From: Fragum whitleyi
Lineage: Eukaryota > Mollusca > Bivalvia > Cardiida > Cardiidae
Reading direction: 5' to 3'
Length of the DNA: 64,000 bases
Assembly (NCBI GenBank): GCA_948146395.1
Contig: OX411552.1
Span: 51,450,258-51,514,257, forward strand
Under the pieces are notes generated by a model, which was not told the origin of the DNA, made no database searches, and worked only from the letters and a program-made list of their open reading frames with translations. A program made the position numbers and the translations under genes. This document shows positions 34,416 through 45,397 of this stretch, one piece after another; positions within the stretch are counted from its first letter, which is position 1; each line of letters starts with the position of its first letter.

Positions 34416-34809
34416 ACCATTGGCAGAGTCCAAAGAATCAACTGGTCTGCTCGTATTTACGAGTAAGAAATCGCAGAGGACGAGTGGAAATTCTAAGTCA
34501 GTCGTCCGCAATAAAGGGCACTAAATAACAATGTCCAGTGTCTGGGTTAATACGGATAAAAGACAGAAAAGGGGCTCTAAACAAATTAAATGATGATAAA
34601 AGTTCGCAACAACTCGCACTGTAGACAGTCATGTACTTTGATTTCTAAAAATAAACTATGGCATGATATAATCCAATACCCGAACTTCATAATTGTTTAT
34701 TGACCTCAAAAACATGGAAATTTTCGAGAATTCAATTTTTTTCACATGTTTTGTTTATATTTACTACTTTTTTAGTTGTATACAGACATGATCATCAAAT
34801 TGATCATGA
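34416..34809. other. NSUN2 intron; nothing recognised
   Basis: AT-rich spacer, no repeat ends, no conserved frame. Confidence 0.3.
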
Positions 34810-35441
34810 ACAAGAGGACCATGATGGTCCTTTATCACTCACCTTCATCTCTTTGACATCTCCCTTTGCAAAATTAGATGCTTGAACGATCATTAAATGA
34901 TCATTAAAATTTTTCAAAGAAAGATATTACTCTATTTCTAAGACCACTGCATAAATTTCTAGCCTTTTCTAAACAAGTTTTATGTGACATGGCCAACATT
35001 CTGACCAAGTTTCATAAAGATTGGGCCATATTTGCGGCCTCTAGAGTGTAAACATGAAAATTGTCATTTAGGCCCCTTTTCCTGCGATATGACATTAATC
35101 TTTCCAATTTTAAATAGGGTTCATCCTTGTGACCTGTCCAACATTCTGACTAAGTTTCATGAAGATTAGGCCATAATTATGGCCTCCAGAGTGTAAACAA
35201 GAAAATTGGAATTAAGGCTCCTTTTTCAGTGATATAGCATGGATCCTTCCAATTTTTGAAAGGGAGACCTGGCCAACCTTCTGACTAAGTTTCATGAAGA
35301 TTGGGCAATATTTATGGCCTCTAGAGTGAAAACACTAAGATTGTTGACGACGGACGACAGACTACGGACGACACCCGACGCACGACAGACATTCAATGAT
35401 CACAAAAGCTCACCTTGAGCACGATGAGCTCAGGTGAGCAA
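34810..35441 (+). mobile_element. Type-A element, complete (~0.63 kb)
   Basis: Start ACAAGAGGACCATGATGGTC, then CTTTATCACTCACC. It has three units of the same kind as the copy at 32287. End GCTCACCTTGAGCACGATGA, then GCTCAGGTGAGCAAA. It has fewer body units than its relative, so copies differ by whole units. Confidence 0.8.
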
Positions 35442-35781
35442 ACAAACGGAAATATCGTATGTTAACAAATAAATTATTTCCCATGTCTGAATCTTTAACT
35501 GGTATTTAAACTCCAAAATTAAAGTTATTTTGATGTCATAAATTTTGTATTTTTGTTTCGTCTGCACTTTAAAATGACATCTTTAGATATAATTAAGATT
35601 TTTAAAAGATCATTGCCCAATCGTAGGGCGAGTGACATTCAAAACAGGTTACAAGTGACTTGCCCCTGCAGTGCCTTTTTCTGAATTCTTTGGACCCTGA
35701 TCCGTCAGTAGAGCTAAATATTAATAAAATCAACTTATGAAGTTTGATCTCTCTTTATCTCTGTTATTATTAAAATGATAA
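35442..35781. other. NSUN2 intron; nothing recognised
   Basis: AT-rich spacer between two complete elements. Confidence 0.3.
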
Positions 35782-36957
35782 AACAAGAGCTTCGTAGAGC
35801 GGCGCATATACGCCCGATGGGGCTTGTGGCTTGTCAGTAACATGAGCTTGAATGATAGCTAGAAAAGTTGCAGACAGACAGACGACTTGGGCCATAACAT
35901 AGTATGACCCTTTGAGTGTAAATTGAAAATGGTTTAATGCACAACTATACGCCAAACAGTCATTTTGCAAGTTTCAGTTCATTCCAATTCAAAGTGTGAC
36001 CAGGTGCTCACAAAAGAAATATAGTGAAATTCAAACAATTCAAGGGTAGATAATACAAGAAAGACCCAAGCTTTTTGAATTTCTAAAGTCTTAAGTTCAA
36101 CCAAATATCAGGGTTACATTGTGGCAAGATTCATTTCAATCCAATCAAATTTGTAGGAGTTGCCCACACACACAAAAAAAATCTGTAATTTTAAACTATT
36201 TTGTGAAGTAAAGGGCAGATAAATCAGGAACTACTTTACATATGAAAATATATTTAGTCCTAAGCACAAAAAGACAACCTACAGAGTTATTGTGGCTAGT
36301 TTCCTTTTATTCCCATCCAAAATGTAGGAGAAAGTGAGCTGACATTTTTTTTTTTTTTTTATTTATTTTTTTTATTTCATTCAACTCAAAGCAGATAATT
36401 CAAGATTTCTCAGGAATGACTGGAGTATTTTGAATTGAAAAGTCTCATGCACAACTAGACATCATACAGAGTAATTGTGTCTAGTTTCAGCTCATTTCAA
36501 TTGATAGTTAAGTAGCTGCACACAAAAAACAGTGATTTTTGTTAAATTCAAGGGCAGATAATTCAAGATTTCTCAGGAATGACTGGAGCGATTTGAATTT
36601 CAAAGGTCTTATGCACAACTTGACATAAGAGAGTAATTGTGCCAAGTTTCAGCTCATTCCCATGGATAGTTCAGGTGGAGTTGCGCACACAAAAAACAGT
36701 GATTTTCGTTAAATTCAAGGGCAGATAACTCAAGATTTCTCAGGAATGACTGGAGCATTTTGAATTTCAAAGGTCTTATGCACAACTAGACATGATAGAG
36801 AGTAATTGTGCCAATTTCAGCTCATTCCCATGGATAGTTTAGGAGGAGTTGCACACACAAAAATTGCTAACGGACGGACAGACAGACGGACGGACAGACA
36901 GACAGACGGACAGACGACCAGGGCCATAACATAATACAACCCTTCTGGCGTATAAAA
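35782..36957 (+). mobile_element. Type-D element, complete (~1.18 kb)
   Basis: Start ACAAGAGCTTCGTAGAGCGG, then CGCATATACGCCCG. The body is ~170-bp units with 'TTCAGCTCATTCC', 'GGGCAGATAATTCAAGATTT' and 'CTCAGGAATGACTGGAG'. The tract is 'GGACGGACAGACAGACGGAC'. End ATAATACAACCCTTCTGGCG, then TATAAAAA. ATACGCC at the 5' end pairs with GGCGTAT at the 3' end. A T-run at ~36350 looks like slippage. Confidence 0.75.
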
Positions 36958-37437
36958 ATTGGAGGATTAGAGGTCATAAGATTCCTTGATACTGTTAAAA
37001 AATTCTATGACAATAGAGGTCTTTAAACAAAACAATGGAAAGCGGTGTTTTACATTGCTGTAGATCTATCCTTTTATTTCTGTTTGATTAAATTCAGCTT
37101 AGATATATCGTATTTAATCTAATAATCACACAGGCTTTTTCTTTGAATAGTCACGATTGCCAAAGTTAGGATGAGCAATTGGACTTAATAACGTATTATG
37201 TTGTGGCATAATTCAATCTTCTTATATATGGACCAACAATGTCAATAAAAAGTCACAATATGATATGTATCTGGTAGAATCAAAACAAATTTCCATAAAT
37301 CCTGAGTGTTATTGAAGCTAGATGATGAACAAAGACGTATACATTCTACTGACACAACTCAGACCATGGCAGTTGTTCATTCGCATTTTCATTAGAAGGA
37401 GCGATAGGCTGCTTACATAACCTTGCTTTATAACTAT
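36958..37437. other. NSUN2 intron; nothing recognised
   Basis: AT-rich, no element ends. Confidence 0.3.
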
Positions 37438-37950
37438 AGTGTGTTTGACTTCAATATGGACCAACATTTTACTGAAAAGATCAAAATCCAATTGATGAAA
37501 CTTTTTTTTTTCTTGCAATATCATATTTTCCATCTAATACCATGAAAAATTTTGTTTTTCAGAATTTTTGAATGTAAACTAATGATTTTGTCTGTCGGTC
37601 TTCATGTTACCTCTTGGCCTTTCATACCTTCTTGTATCTGTATTAAACGGAACAGCAAATTGGCTTTCCAAAAAAAGTTCTGATTTGCATAGAGGCCGAG
37701 CCAAAAGTGTATGATTTTAAGTGAATCGTTTAAATTAAAAAATAAGTTTTTTTTTTTATAAATAAATTTGTGAAAGATTTCAACTTCCTTAGGTTATCAA
37801 ATCTGAGCGTATTCTCTCTTTGTCCACAAAAACGTTTGACCATATAACTTATTATTGTTTTTAACTATTCTGAGATGAAGCCAAATCCACATATTTAGAC
37901 CAATCAAAAAGCGTTACTTAATGAACTTGTTGGGATTTTCAGGAGGAAAA
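37438..37950. repeat. Dispersed ~515-bp repeat, copy 2
   Basis: Counterpart of 3831-4350 (TATGGACCAACATTTTACTG, CATATTTTCCATCTAATACC). It is cut by the element starting at 37955. Confidence 0.65.
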
Positions 37951-37954
37951 CTAG

Positions 37955-38877
37955 ACAAGAGGGCCAAAGTGGCCCTAAATCGCTCGCCTGAGTTAACAGT
38001 CTTAAGAGCAGACCTCTTAACCTAGTTTTTAACCACACTTGACCAAAATTCAAACCAGACTGAGATTTTATAAAGACCATCAAACTGACTAATTCTCATG
38101 ATGATTGGGCAAAAAATATGGCTTCTAGAGCGTCTGCAAGGTTTTTTTAAGATTTTACCCTGTGATCTCATTTTTGACCCCACTTGACCAAATTTCAAAG
38201 TTGACCTAGATTTCATTAAGATATTGATTCTGACCAATTTTCAAGTTGATTGAGCAAAAAATATGGCTTCTAGAGTGTTGACAAGGTTTATCTAAGATTT
38301 GACCCTGTGACCTCATTTTTGACTCCACTTTACCCAAATTGAACTTGACCGAGATTTCATCAAGACAATCATTCTGACCAATTTTCAGGTTGATTGAGCA
38401 AATAATATGGCTTCTAGAGTGTCTACTAGGTTTATCTAAGATTTGACCCTGTGACCTCATTTTAGACCCCACTTGACCCAAATTTGAACTTGACTGTGAT
38501 TTCATCAAGACAATCATTCTGACCAATTTTGATCACAATTTTTTTTGTAAAGGGTCACTTAAGGATCATTCCAGTGAAATTTGGTTGATATCCATTGGAA
38601 ACATTAGGAGAAAAGAAACATATTACCATTTATGGAAATTAGCCACACCCATGAAAGTTTTTCATTGGATCAAAAATCTTTGAACAATTTTGATAGAGGG
38701 TCACCAAAGGATCATTTATTCTGAAGTTTTGTTGAAATTCATTTGGTAGTTTCTGAGGAGAAGATTTTTAAAGAAAAAGTTTACGACCGGACGCATGGAT
38801 GCACGGACAGACGCACAACCTGAAGGACACAGTGCCATGACAATAGTCCTAGTGGCATTCGGCCAGTGGAGCTAAAA
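37955..38877 (+). mobile_element. Hybrid element with type-A 5' end and type-B 3' end
   Basis: Start ACAAGAGGGCCAAAGTGGCC, then CTAAATCGCTCGCCTGAG. The first body ('CCCACTTGACC.AAATTTGAACTTGAC' units, ~120-160 bp) is A-like. From ~38530 it switches to type-B body and ends GTGGCATTCGGCCAGTGGAG, then CTAAAAA. It could be one hybrid element or two joined pieces. Confidence 0.6.
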
Positions 38878-39062
38878 ACAAGCTTACCTCTTAAACAATT
38901 TAGTCAATATCTTAAGTTATCCAAATTTTATGAAAGGACCCCCCACAGAACCCAGTTTTCCCCTTTCATTGACAACTGATTAAAACCCTTTTTTAACATG
39001 CTTAAATTAAGGTACCTAGACATGGGACATGGGGCGACTAAAATGTACTCTTATTAACTCAC
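38878..39062. other. Short intron stretch next to the NSUN2 exon
   Basis: Nothing recognised between the element end and the splice donor of exon 39063-39143. Confidence 0.3.
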
Positions 39063-39143
39063 CTCTTGTGAAAGTCTATAATCACAATCTGGTACTAATG
39101 GAGAAGGGGCGTTACTAAAACACTTTACTCCTAAATTGATAAA
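39063..39143 (-). CDS. NSUN2: NSUN2 internal exon, C-terminal domain
   Basis: This small 81 nt, phase 0-0 exon on the minus strand has acceptor CTTTTTCAG... TTTCAG and donor GAG|GTGAGT. Its 27 residues run FINLGVKCFSNAPSP then LVPDCDYRLSQE. They align with human [21 protein letters not shown] and the following AFRLAQEG. The conserved 'N.G.K' and 'DC..RL.QEG' features place it between the exons at 45.4 kb and 25.3 kb. A second AG inside it (at 39115-39117, minus strand) could serve as an internal acceptor, but the longer form is the one that keeps both frame and homology. The introns on either side are about 6.3 kb and 13.7 kb, filled with transposons. Confidence 0.92.
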
Positions 39144-39544
39144 CTGAAAAAGAAATGATGCTGATATTATACAAGTTAATCATCATGCATGTTCATTTCA
39201 ATAACAGAAAATTGTCAAAAGCCAAGTTTTAAGCTTAAAATATTTCATTTAAGTAGTGTCTATCAAGACTTGAGCATTCTGGCTGGCTCACTAGTCGGTT
39301 TTATTATTTAATGAAAATAATTTTAAATGATGCGGCTATTTTTTAAACTTTCGCAAAAAGTTGTCCAATTAGATGTCTGTCTCATTATGTACAAATATTA
39401 ATATTTTTGCCTCAAACTATCAAATTATAAGAAAAGAAGAGAGTAATCCTAATTTAATGGAGGTTACATAATAATGAAACTAAAACCAAATCACTATTCA
39501 TTTTTGAAATAGGTCTTTCATTTCATACCTCTATGAAATAAAAC

Positions 39545-39743
39545 ACGACCTGTTTGTTAAACACCAATGTTCCCACCACTGCTGTTTTCCAGAAATTTTC
39601 AACATAGAAAGGTCTTGTTTAAAGCCATTCTTAGGTGAAAAAGGGAGACTTTATCCCTTTACTATCAAACATTTTGGCCAATCTAAAACAAACAGGACCA
39701 AAGAAATCCGCCCCAATCTATCAATGAAGGGGCATAAAATTAC
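39545..39743 (+). mobile_element. Type-C element, short, diverged
   Basis: Start GACCTGTTTGTTAAACACCA, then ATGTTCCC. End CCCCAATCTATCAATGAAGG, then GGCATAAAAT. The 5' hairpin TGTTT-GTT-AAACA is intact. Confidence 0.6.
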
Positions 39744-39847
39744 TCTCTTCATCTATTCATCTTACTGCACAATTAGCACATTGTGACAAGGGTTGTTCCT
39801 GGCTCTAACCCAAATACCCAGTTGTCACTAAACAGGTGTTCTTTAGA

Positions 39848-40331
39848 CAAGAGAAACATGATGGTCCTATACCGCTCACCTTCATCTCCTTGGCTTCTGC
39901 CTTATAAGGTGTCAATTGAAGGCCCACTTTTCACTTTTACCTAATACCCTTCTAAAATTCGATAAGTGTCTTGTTTTAGAAAATAATGTTCAAAGTTTCC
40001 ATTATATAACATAACAAGCATTCTGAAGTAATGCATCGCAATACCAAGTCCCCTACCGGTTTTATAAATATCCCTATATCAATGGACTGGAACCAAACTC
40101 AAACTTGTTCTATAACTCATTGACACAGACAAAGAGTTTAAAAATCAGCCCAATATCTCCAAGGGTTAAGAAAAAATGTCCAGAAAACTAAATTCTGTTA
40201 ATTTTCTTAGTCCAGCATCCAGATCTTCATTAAAAATCAATGGACCAGAACCAAACTCGAATTTGTTCTGTAACTCATTGATGCAGACTATCATTTTACA
40301 ATTCGGCTCAATATCTCCAAGGATTAAGAAA
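39848..40331 (+). repeat. Type-A 5' fragment and a ~125-bp tandem repeat
   Basis: 'ACAAGAGAAACATGATGGTC' then CTATACCGCTCACC starts at 39848 and soon fades. From ~40080 two to three units share 'CAATGGACCAGAACCAAACTCGA', written here in part as CAATGGACCAGAACC, and 'TTGTTCT.TAACTCATTGA.GCAGAC'. Confidence 0.5.
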
Positions 40332-40625
40332 ACAAGATGTGTTTGTGAAACATGAATGCCCCTGTAACAGCATTTTTTTTCAAAGACTTTTCAGCAAAGA
40401 CTTTGGTACCAGCAGATGCAGATCATTGAGATCTATCATCATGCCAAATATTAGCTTTTTATCTTGAATAGGCTTAAGATATTGGCAATGTTAAGTTTTT
40501 TGGGTAACTTTTGCAGACAGACAGACAGACAGACAGACAGGCAGACGGATGGACAGACAGATGGACAGACAGACGGACAACGGTAAAACAATATGCCCCG
40601 ATCTATCGATGCGGGGGCATAAAAA
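40332..40625 (+). mobile_element. Type-C element, complete (~0.29 kb)
   Basis: Start ACAAGATGTGTTTGTGAAAC, then ATGAATGCCCCTG. A GACA/GGACAGAC tract spans 40514-40578. End ATGCCCCGATCTATCGATGC, then GGGGGCATAAAAA. ATGCCCC (5') pairs with GGGGCAT (3'). It is inserted in the preceding tandem repeat, which resumes at ~40626. Confidence 0.8.
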
Positions 40626-40750
40626 CTCCGAAAAACTGAAATTTCCTGGTAATTTTCCAAGTTTAGCATCCATATCTTAGAACAAAATTCAATGGACCAG
40701 CACAAAACTTGAACATGTTCTGTAGCTCATTGACGCAGACTCATATGTCA

Positions 40751-40961
40751 ACAAGAGGCCCAAGAAGGCGTGTATCGCTCCACTGGATTAAAAATCTCAA
40801 GATTTGAAAGAGAGATATTGAAAATAAAAGGTAATGATGTGAACAGCATTCAGAAGGAATTCCGACTTCTTTTAAGTTGAAACTGACTTATGAAGGAATG
40901 AACTTATTTAACTAATATGTAAAATTACAAGGAAGAAAACTATTTAGATTATCACTTTGAA
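40751..40961 (+). mobile_element. Type-B 5'-end fragment
   Basis: ACAAGAGGCCCAAGAAGGCG, then TGTATCGCTCCACTGG, is a type-B start. The body is soon lost and a new element starts at 40962. Confidence 0.6.
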
Positions 40962-42131
40962 ACAAGAGGAACGGAATGGCCCTAAACCACTCACCTGAAT
41001 TTCATTGATCAGTGGATCTCATCCAATCCAAATTTCTTAAACAACTTTAGAAGAGGGTCACCCAAGGAACATTTGAGTAAAGTTTCATTTAAATCAGCCT
41101 AATGGTTCAGGAGAAGATGTCAATTAAAAAATTTCGGGGTCAAAAAAAGCCCTGCCCTGCAACGCCCATTTTTGGGGGTCAATCCAAATTTCTTGAACAA
41201 CTTTAGAAGAGGGTCACCCAAGGAACATTCTGGTAAAGTATAATTGAAATCAGTCCCATGTTTCCGGAGGAGATGTTGTTCAAAGATTTGGGGGTCAAAA
41301 TAAGCCCCGCCCTGCCACGCCCATATTTGGGGGTCAATCCAAATTTCTTGAACAACTTTAGAAGATGGTCACCCAAGGAATATTCTGTTAAAGTTTCATT
41401 GAAATCGGCCCAATGGTTCAGGAGATGAGGTTCAAAGATTTCAGGGTCAAAATAAGCCCCGCCCTGCCACGCCCATATTTGGGGGGTTAATCCAAATTTC
41501 TTGAACAACTTTAGAAGAGGGTCACCTAAGGAACATTCTGGTAAAGTTTCATTAAAATTGGCCCAATGGTTCAGGAGATGTCGTTCGAAGATTTCGGGGT
41601 CAAAATAAGCCCCGCCCTGCCACGCCCATTTTTGGGGGTGAATCCAAATTTCTTGAACAACTTTAGAAGAGGGTCACCCAAGAAACATTCTGGTAAAGTT
41701 TCATTGAAATGGGCCCAATGGTTCAGGAGGAGATGCCATTCAAAGATTTTGGGGGTCAAAATAAGCCCCTCCCTGCCACGTCCATATTTGAGGGTCAATC
41801 CAAATTTCTTGAACACCTTTAGAAGAGGGTCACCTAAGGAACATTCTGGTAAAGTTTCATTAAAATTTGCCCAATGGTTCAGGAGGAGATGTCTTTCAAA
41901 GATCTTGGGGTCAAAATATGCCCCGCCCTGCCATGCCCATATTTTGGGGTCAATCCAAATTTCTTGAACAACTTTAAAAGAGGGTCACCTAAGGAACATT
42001 CTGGCCAAGTTTGGTCAAAATCCACCCATTGGTTTAGGAGGAGAAGATGTTAAAAGACAAGTTTACGCACGCACGCACAATGGACACCTCGCCATGACAA
42101 TAGCTCGCGCGTTTGGCCAGTGGAGCTAAAA
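40962..42131 (+). mobile_element. Hybrid A/B element, complete (~1.17 kb), seven 155-bp units
   Basis: Start ACAAGAGGAACGGAATGGCC, then CTAAACCACTCACCTGAATTT. Units of 155 bp ('GGGTCACCCAAGGAACATTC', 'AAAGTTTCATTGAAATCGGC', 'CCCGCCCTGCCACGCCCAT') repeat at 41056, 41212, 41368, 41520, 41675, 41830 and 41985. End GCTCGCGCGTTTGGCCAGTG, then GAGCTAAAAA. Long frames on both strands (up to 133 codons) are repeat translations. Confidence 0.75.
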
Positions 42132-42359
42132 ATCAGCTCAATATCTCTGAGATTTAGAAACAAGAGGATCTTTGGCCCTGGTCCGCTCACCTGAGTCAAA
42201 GCACCTAGGGGTAACTTGCATTACTTTTGATTCAGATGATAAAGTTATTGAACTGTAACAAATTTATGTGTATAGGAAAATAATGGTCAGACCAGTAAGA
42301 TTCCACAGTCTCAGTTTTACTATTTCTGTTTGAAAATACAAGATCCAAAATGGAATTGT

Positions 42360-42512
42360 TATCAGTCGTTGGTTTTTGCATGATCATTTCTGGGATAACT
42401 ATAGTACAACATTTTTATGCTTAACTTTGATTTCAAGATTGAAATCTCCTGTGATAAATAAAGGTTTTGTTATGTCTACATGAGAAACAAGTTCTTCATT
42501 TAACACTTCTAA
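42360..42512 (-). pseudogene. LINE endonuclease fragment, downstream part
   Basis: Nearly identical to the minus-strand LINE piece at 56400-56586, up to the point where the nested element enters ('ACACTTCTAA'). It represents the end of the endonuclease fragment relative to the part at 43908. Confidence 0.65.
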
Positions 42513-43907
42513 ACAAGAGGACCATGATGGTCCTATATTGTCACCTGTGTATCTTTGTCTAAATTAACTAGTATCAAATTTTCCAGCAAAAGTCGTAATT
42601 GTACTTTTAATGCTTTGGGTCTCTATAGAGTGTAACAAAAGAATTATCATGAAAGCTCCTTTTTCCCGTGACATGACACAGATCCTTCCAATTTTCAAAG
42701 GATTCATCCTTGTGACTTGGCAAACATTCAAACCAAGTTTCATGAAGATTAGATCATATGTGTGGCCTCTTGAGCTTCTAGATGAAAAATGTCATTAAGG
42801 CCCCTTTTCCCGTGATATGATATAGATCCTTCCAATTTTCGATAGGGTTAATCCTTGTGACCTGACAATCATTCTGGCCAAGTTTCATGATGATTGGTTC
42901 ATATTTGTGGCCTCTAGAGCATAAACAAGAAATTTGTCATTAAGGCCCCTTTTCCCGTGATATGATACAGATCCTTCCCATTTTCAATAGGGTTGATCCT
43001 TGTGACTTGATGGTTGATCTGACCAAGTTTCATGATGATTGGTTAATATTTGTGGCCTCTAGAGTGTAAACAAGAAAAGTGTCATTAAGGCCCCTTTTCC
43101 CGTGATATGACACAGATCCTTCCCATTTTCAATAGGGTTAATCCTTGTGACCTTACAATCATTCTGACCAAGTTTCATGATGAATGGTTCATATTTGTGG
43201 CCTCTAGAGCGTAAATAAGAAATTTGTCATTAAGGCCCCTTTTCCCGTGATATGACACAGATCCTTCCCATTTTCAATGGGCTTAATCCTTGTGACCTGA
43301 CACTCATTCTGGCCAAGTTTCATGATGATTGGTGAATATTTGTGGCCTCTAGAGCGTAAACAAGAAAATTGTCATTAAGGCCCCTTTTTCCGTGATCTGA
43401 CATAGATCCTTCCCATTTTCAATAGGGTTAATCCTTGTGACCTAACAATTACTCTGACCAAGTTTCATGATGATTGGACCATATTTGTGGCTTCTAGAGT
43501 GTAAACAAGAAAATTGTCATTTAGGCCCCTTTTCCCTTGATATGGCACGGATCTTTCCCATTTTCAATAGCATTCATCCTTGTGACCTAACGATTACTCT
43601 GACCAAGTTTCATGAAGATTGGACCATATTTGTGGCTTCTAGAGTGTAAACAAGAAAATTGTCATTAAGGCCCCTTTTCACTTGATATGGCACGGATCTT
43701 TCCCATTTTCAATAGGGTTCATCTATGTGACCTGATGGTTGATCTGACCAAGTTTCATGATGATTGGTTAATATTTGTGGCCTCTAGAGTGTAAACACTT
43801 AAATTGTTGACGCCTGACGGCGGAGGACATACGACGCACGACACACGACGGACATTCAATGATCACAAAAGCTCACCTTGAGCACTATGTGCTCAGGTGA
43901 GCTAAAA
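42513..43907 (+). mobile_element. Type-A element, complete (~1.39 kb), inserted in the LINE fragment
   Basis: Start ACAAGAGGACCATGATGGTC, then CTATATTGTCACCTG. About eight ~148-bp units ('CCAAGTTTCATGATGATTGG', 'GGCCCCTTTTCCCGTGATAT'). End GCTCACCTTGAGCACTATGT, then GCTCAGGTGAGCTAAAA. The uninterrupted LINE copy at 56586 fixes its boundaries. Confidence 0.88.
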
Positions 43908-44230
43908 ACTTGAAGAAGGCATATTTGGTGCTTTATACAGAACAACAAGCTGTATTTGGTTGGAAGTAAAATCATTGGCATAATATTGTAAACTCCAGTT
44001 GCTTAGAGGTGAAAGACAAATGTGTTTTGATAGGAATACTTTCCTTTACATACATAGCCAAACCATGTGGAGGTCTCGCCCCAGTATATCCTGTTTTTTG
44101 GTCGTTTCGAATAAAAGTAACCCATTTAAAGCATGGTCATTATCATTGTCAGAAGCAAGTTATCTAGTTTCAGCAACTTTAGAATTAGATTTTAGTACAA
44201 GTTATTGGAGAAGAATAAACCTCAGTGGTG
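43908..44230 (-). pseudogene. LINE endonuclease fragment, upstream part
   Basis: On the minus strand a frame reads TGYTGARPPHGLAMYVKES-like residues and leads into the same peptide as 56453-56740 (FTSKQLEFTILCLDF). This resembles the 'R.D....GG.AIYVK' segment of apurinic-type endonucleases of CR1/Jockey-like LINEs. It is broken by frameshifts. Confidence 0.6.
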
Positions 44231-44705
44231 TGATGGTTCATGTCTTTATTCAAGTCTGTAGGGCTCCTAGTTCAGAAGAAGAAAGTTAAAGATAACAAAA
44301 TTGACTCAAAGTTCTACCCCCCTCCTGGTATTGCGCACCTGGTGGCCCAACAGTAATAATTTTAACTATCATAATTAATGTCTATGAACTGATCATCATA
44401 GGCAAATTCCAAAGCTGTAGGGCTTCTTGTTCATCAGAAAGAATTTTAAAAATTTCTTAAATTTCAACTTTGGTTGCCATAGCAACCAAAATTTTTCGTG
44501 GATTTCAATTTTTTAAGCTATCTTGGAGGGGACCACCTATGAAACATTTCTGTAAAATTTGGTGTAAATTGGCCCAGTAGTTTAGGACAAGATGTCATTT
44601 AAAGAAATTGTTGACAGACGCCAGACGACAACCAAAGGACGGAAGCTGGACAAAGGATGATCACAGTACCTCACATGAGCACTTTGAGCTAAGGTGAGCT
44701 TAAAA

Positions 44706-45397
44706 AAAAGTTCAAATGTTAAAATTGACCTGAAGTACTACCCTCTCCCCCTGTTGTTCCGCACCTGTTGGCCTAACAGTCATAATAGCTGTTTAAATCA
44801 AGTTCTATGACAAGAATTTAAGAATTCCTCCCTAATGTTTATGGAAAATAGGGGTAGGGGGAGCCATTCAAAGCCCAAACTTGACCCCAGGGGTTTGATG
44901 CTCAGGTTAGCTAAAAAAGGATGCGCTGGGGAGGGAGCCCAAATATGACTCCAGGGTCTTGATATGAATAAACATGGTAGAGGTCCACTAGATGATTCTA
45001 CACACCAAATATGAAAGCTGTCTGCCTTCTGGTTTCAGAGAAGGAGATTTTTGAAATTTTTTACCCTTTTTGTTAAGGGTAAAGGGAAAATTAAGGGTGG
45101 ATTTCATTTATTTGAACAACTTTGGTAGAGCTTGAGTAGAGCCCAAAGTACATCCCTACCATGTTCATCAAGATTTGGCCATTGGTTTAGGAGGAGAAGA
45201 TGTTTAAAGAAACTGTGCACGACGCACAGATACATGACTGACTGATGACAGACATTGGATGATCACAATAGCTCATCTTGAGCACTTCATACTTAGGTGA
45301 GCTAAAAAGGTCGACAGACAGACCGACAATCTGATAGATTAACTGACATGTGAATAGCAATACACCCCCTCTTCTTCAAAAGGGCATAATTACTTAC
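44706..45397 (+). mobile_element. Type-A remnants and a type-E 3' end abutting an NSUN2 splice donor
   Basis: Decayed type-A body (CCTGTTGTTCCGCACCTG; GATGCGCTGGGGAGGGAGCC) ends at ~45307 (CTTAGGTGAGCTAAAAA). It is followed by a type-E tail: 'GGTCGACAGACAGACCGACA' and 'ATACACCCCCTCTTCTTCAA', then AAGGGCATAATTA, ending within a few bases of the donor of exon 45398-45524. Confidence 0.6.

Larger units (their letters stand above)
42160..44705 (+). mobile_element. Type-A element carrying a LINE endonuclease fragment, with a nested insertion
   Basis: Start ACAAGAGGATCTTTGGCCCT, then GGTCCGCTCACCTGAG. A reverse-oriented LINE fragment occupies about 42360-42512 and 43908-44230. 165-bp type-A units (CAAGTCTGTAGGGCTCC) follow. 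End CCTCACATGAGCACTTTGAG, then CTAAGGTGAGCTTAAAA. A complete type-A element (42513-43907) splits the LINE part. A shorter sister copy lies at 56222-56812. Confidence 0.7.

Noticed and set aside
36346..36380. A retrotransposon poly(A) tail (T-run)
   Set aside because: It lies inside a type-D body unit with the unit continuing on both sides, so slippage is the simpler reading.
38206..38526. A 106-codon protein with internal repeats (minus strand)
   Set aside because: The repeated peptide follows the transposon body units; no splice or start context.
39541..39561. A 21-nt NSUN2 exon between CAG and GTATGA
   Set aside because: The peptide (VVFYFIE) does not match the family and the phase fails. 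Extending the exon at 39063-39143 to the CAG at 39144 accounts for all missing residues.
40514..40578. CRISPR-like or functional GACA array
   Set aside because: It is a simple (GACA/GGAC)n tract that recurs at the same place near the 3' end of many elements; no spacers.
41566..41967. A 133-codon protein gene
   Set aside because: It is a translation of the 155-bp tandem units; equally long frames exist on the opposite strand of the same array.
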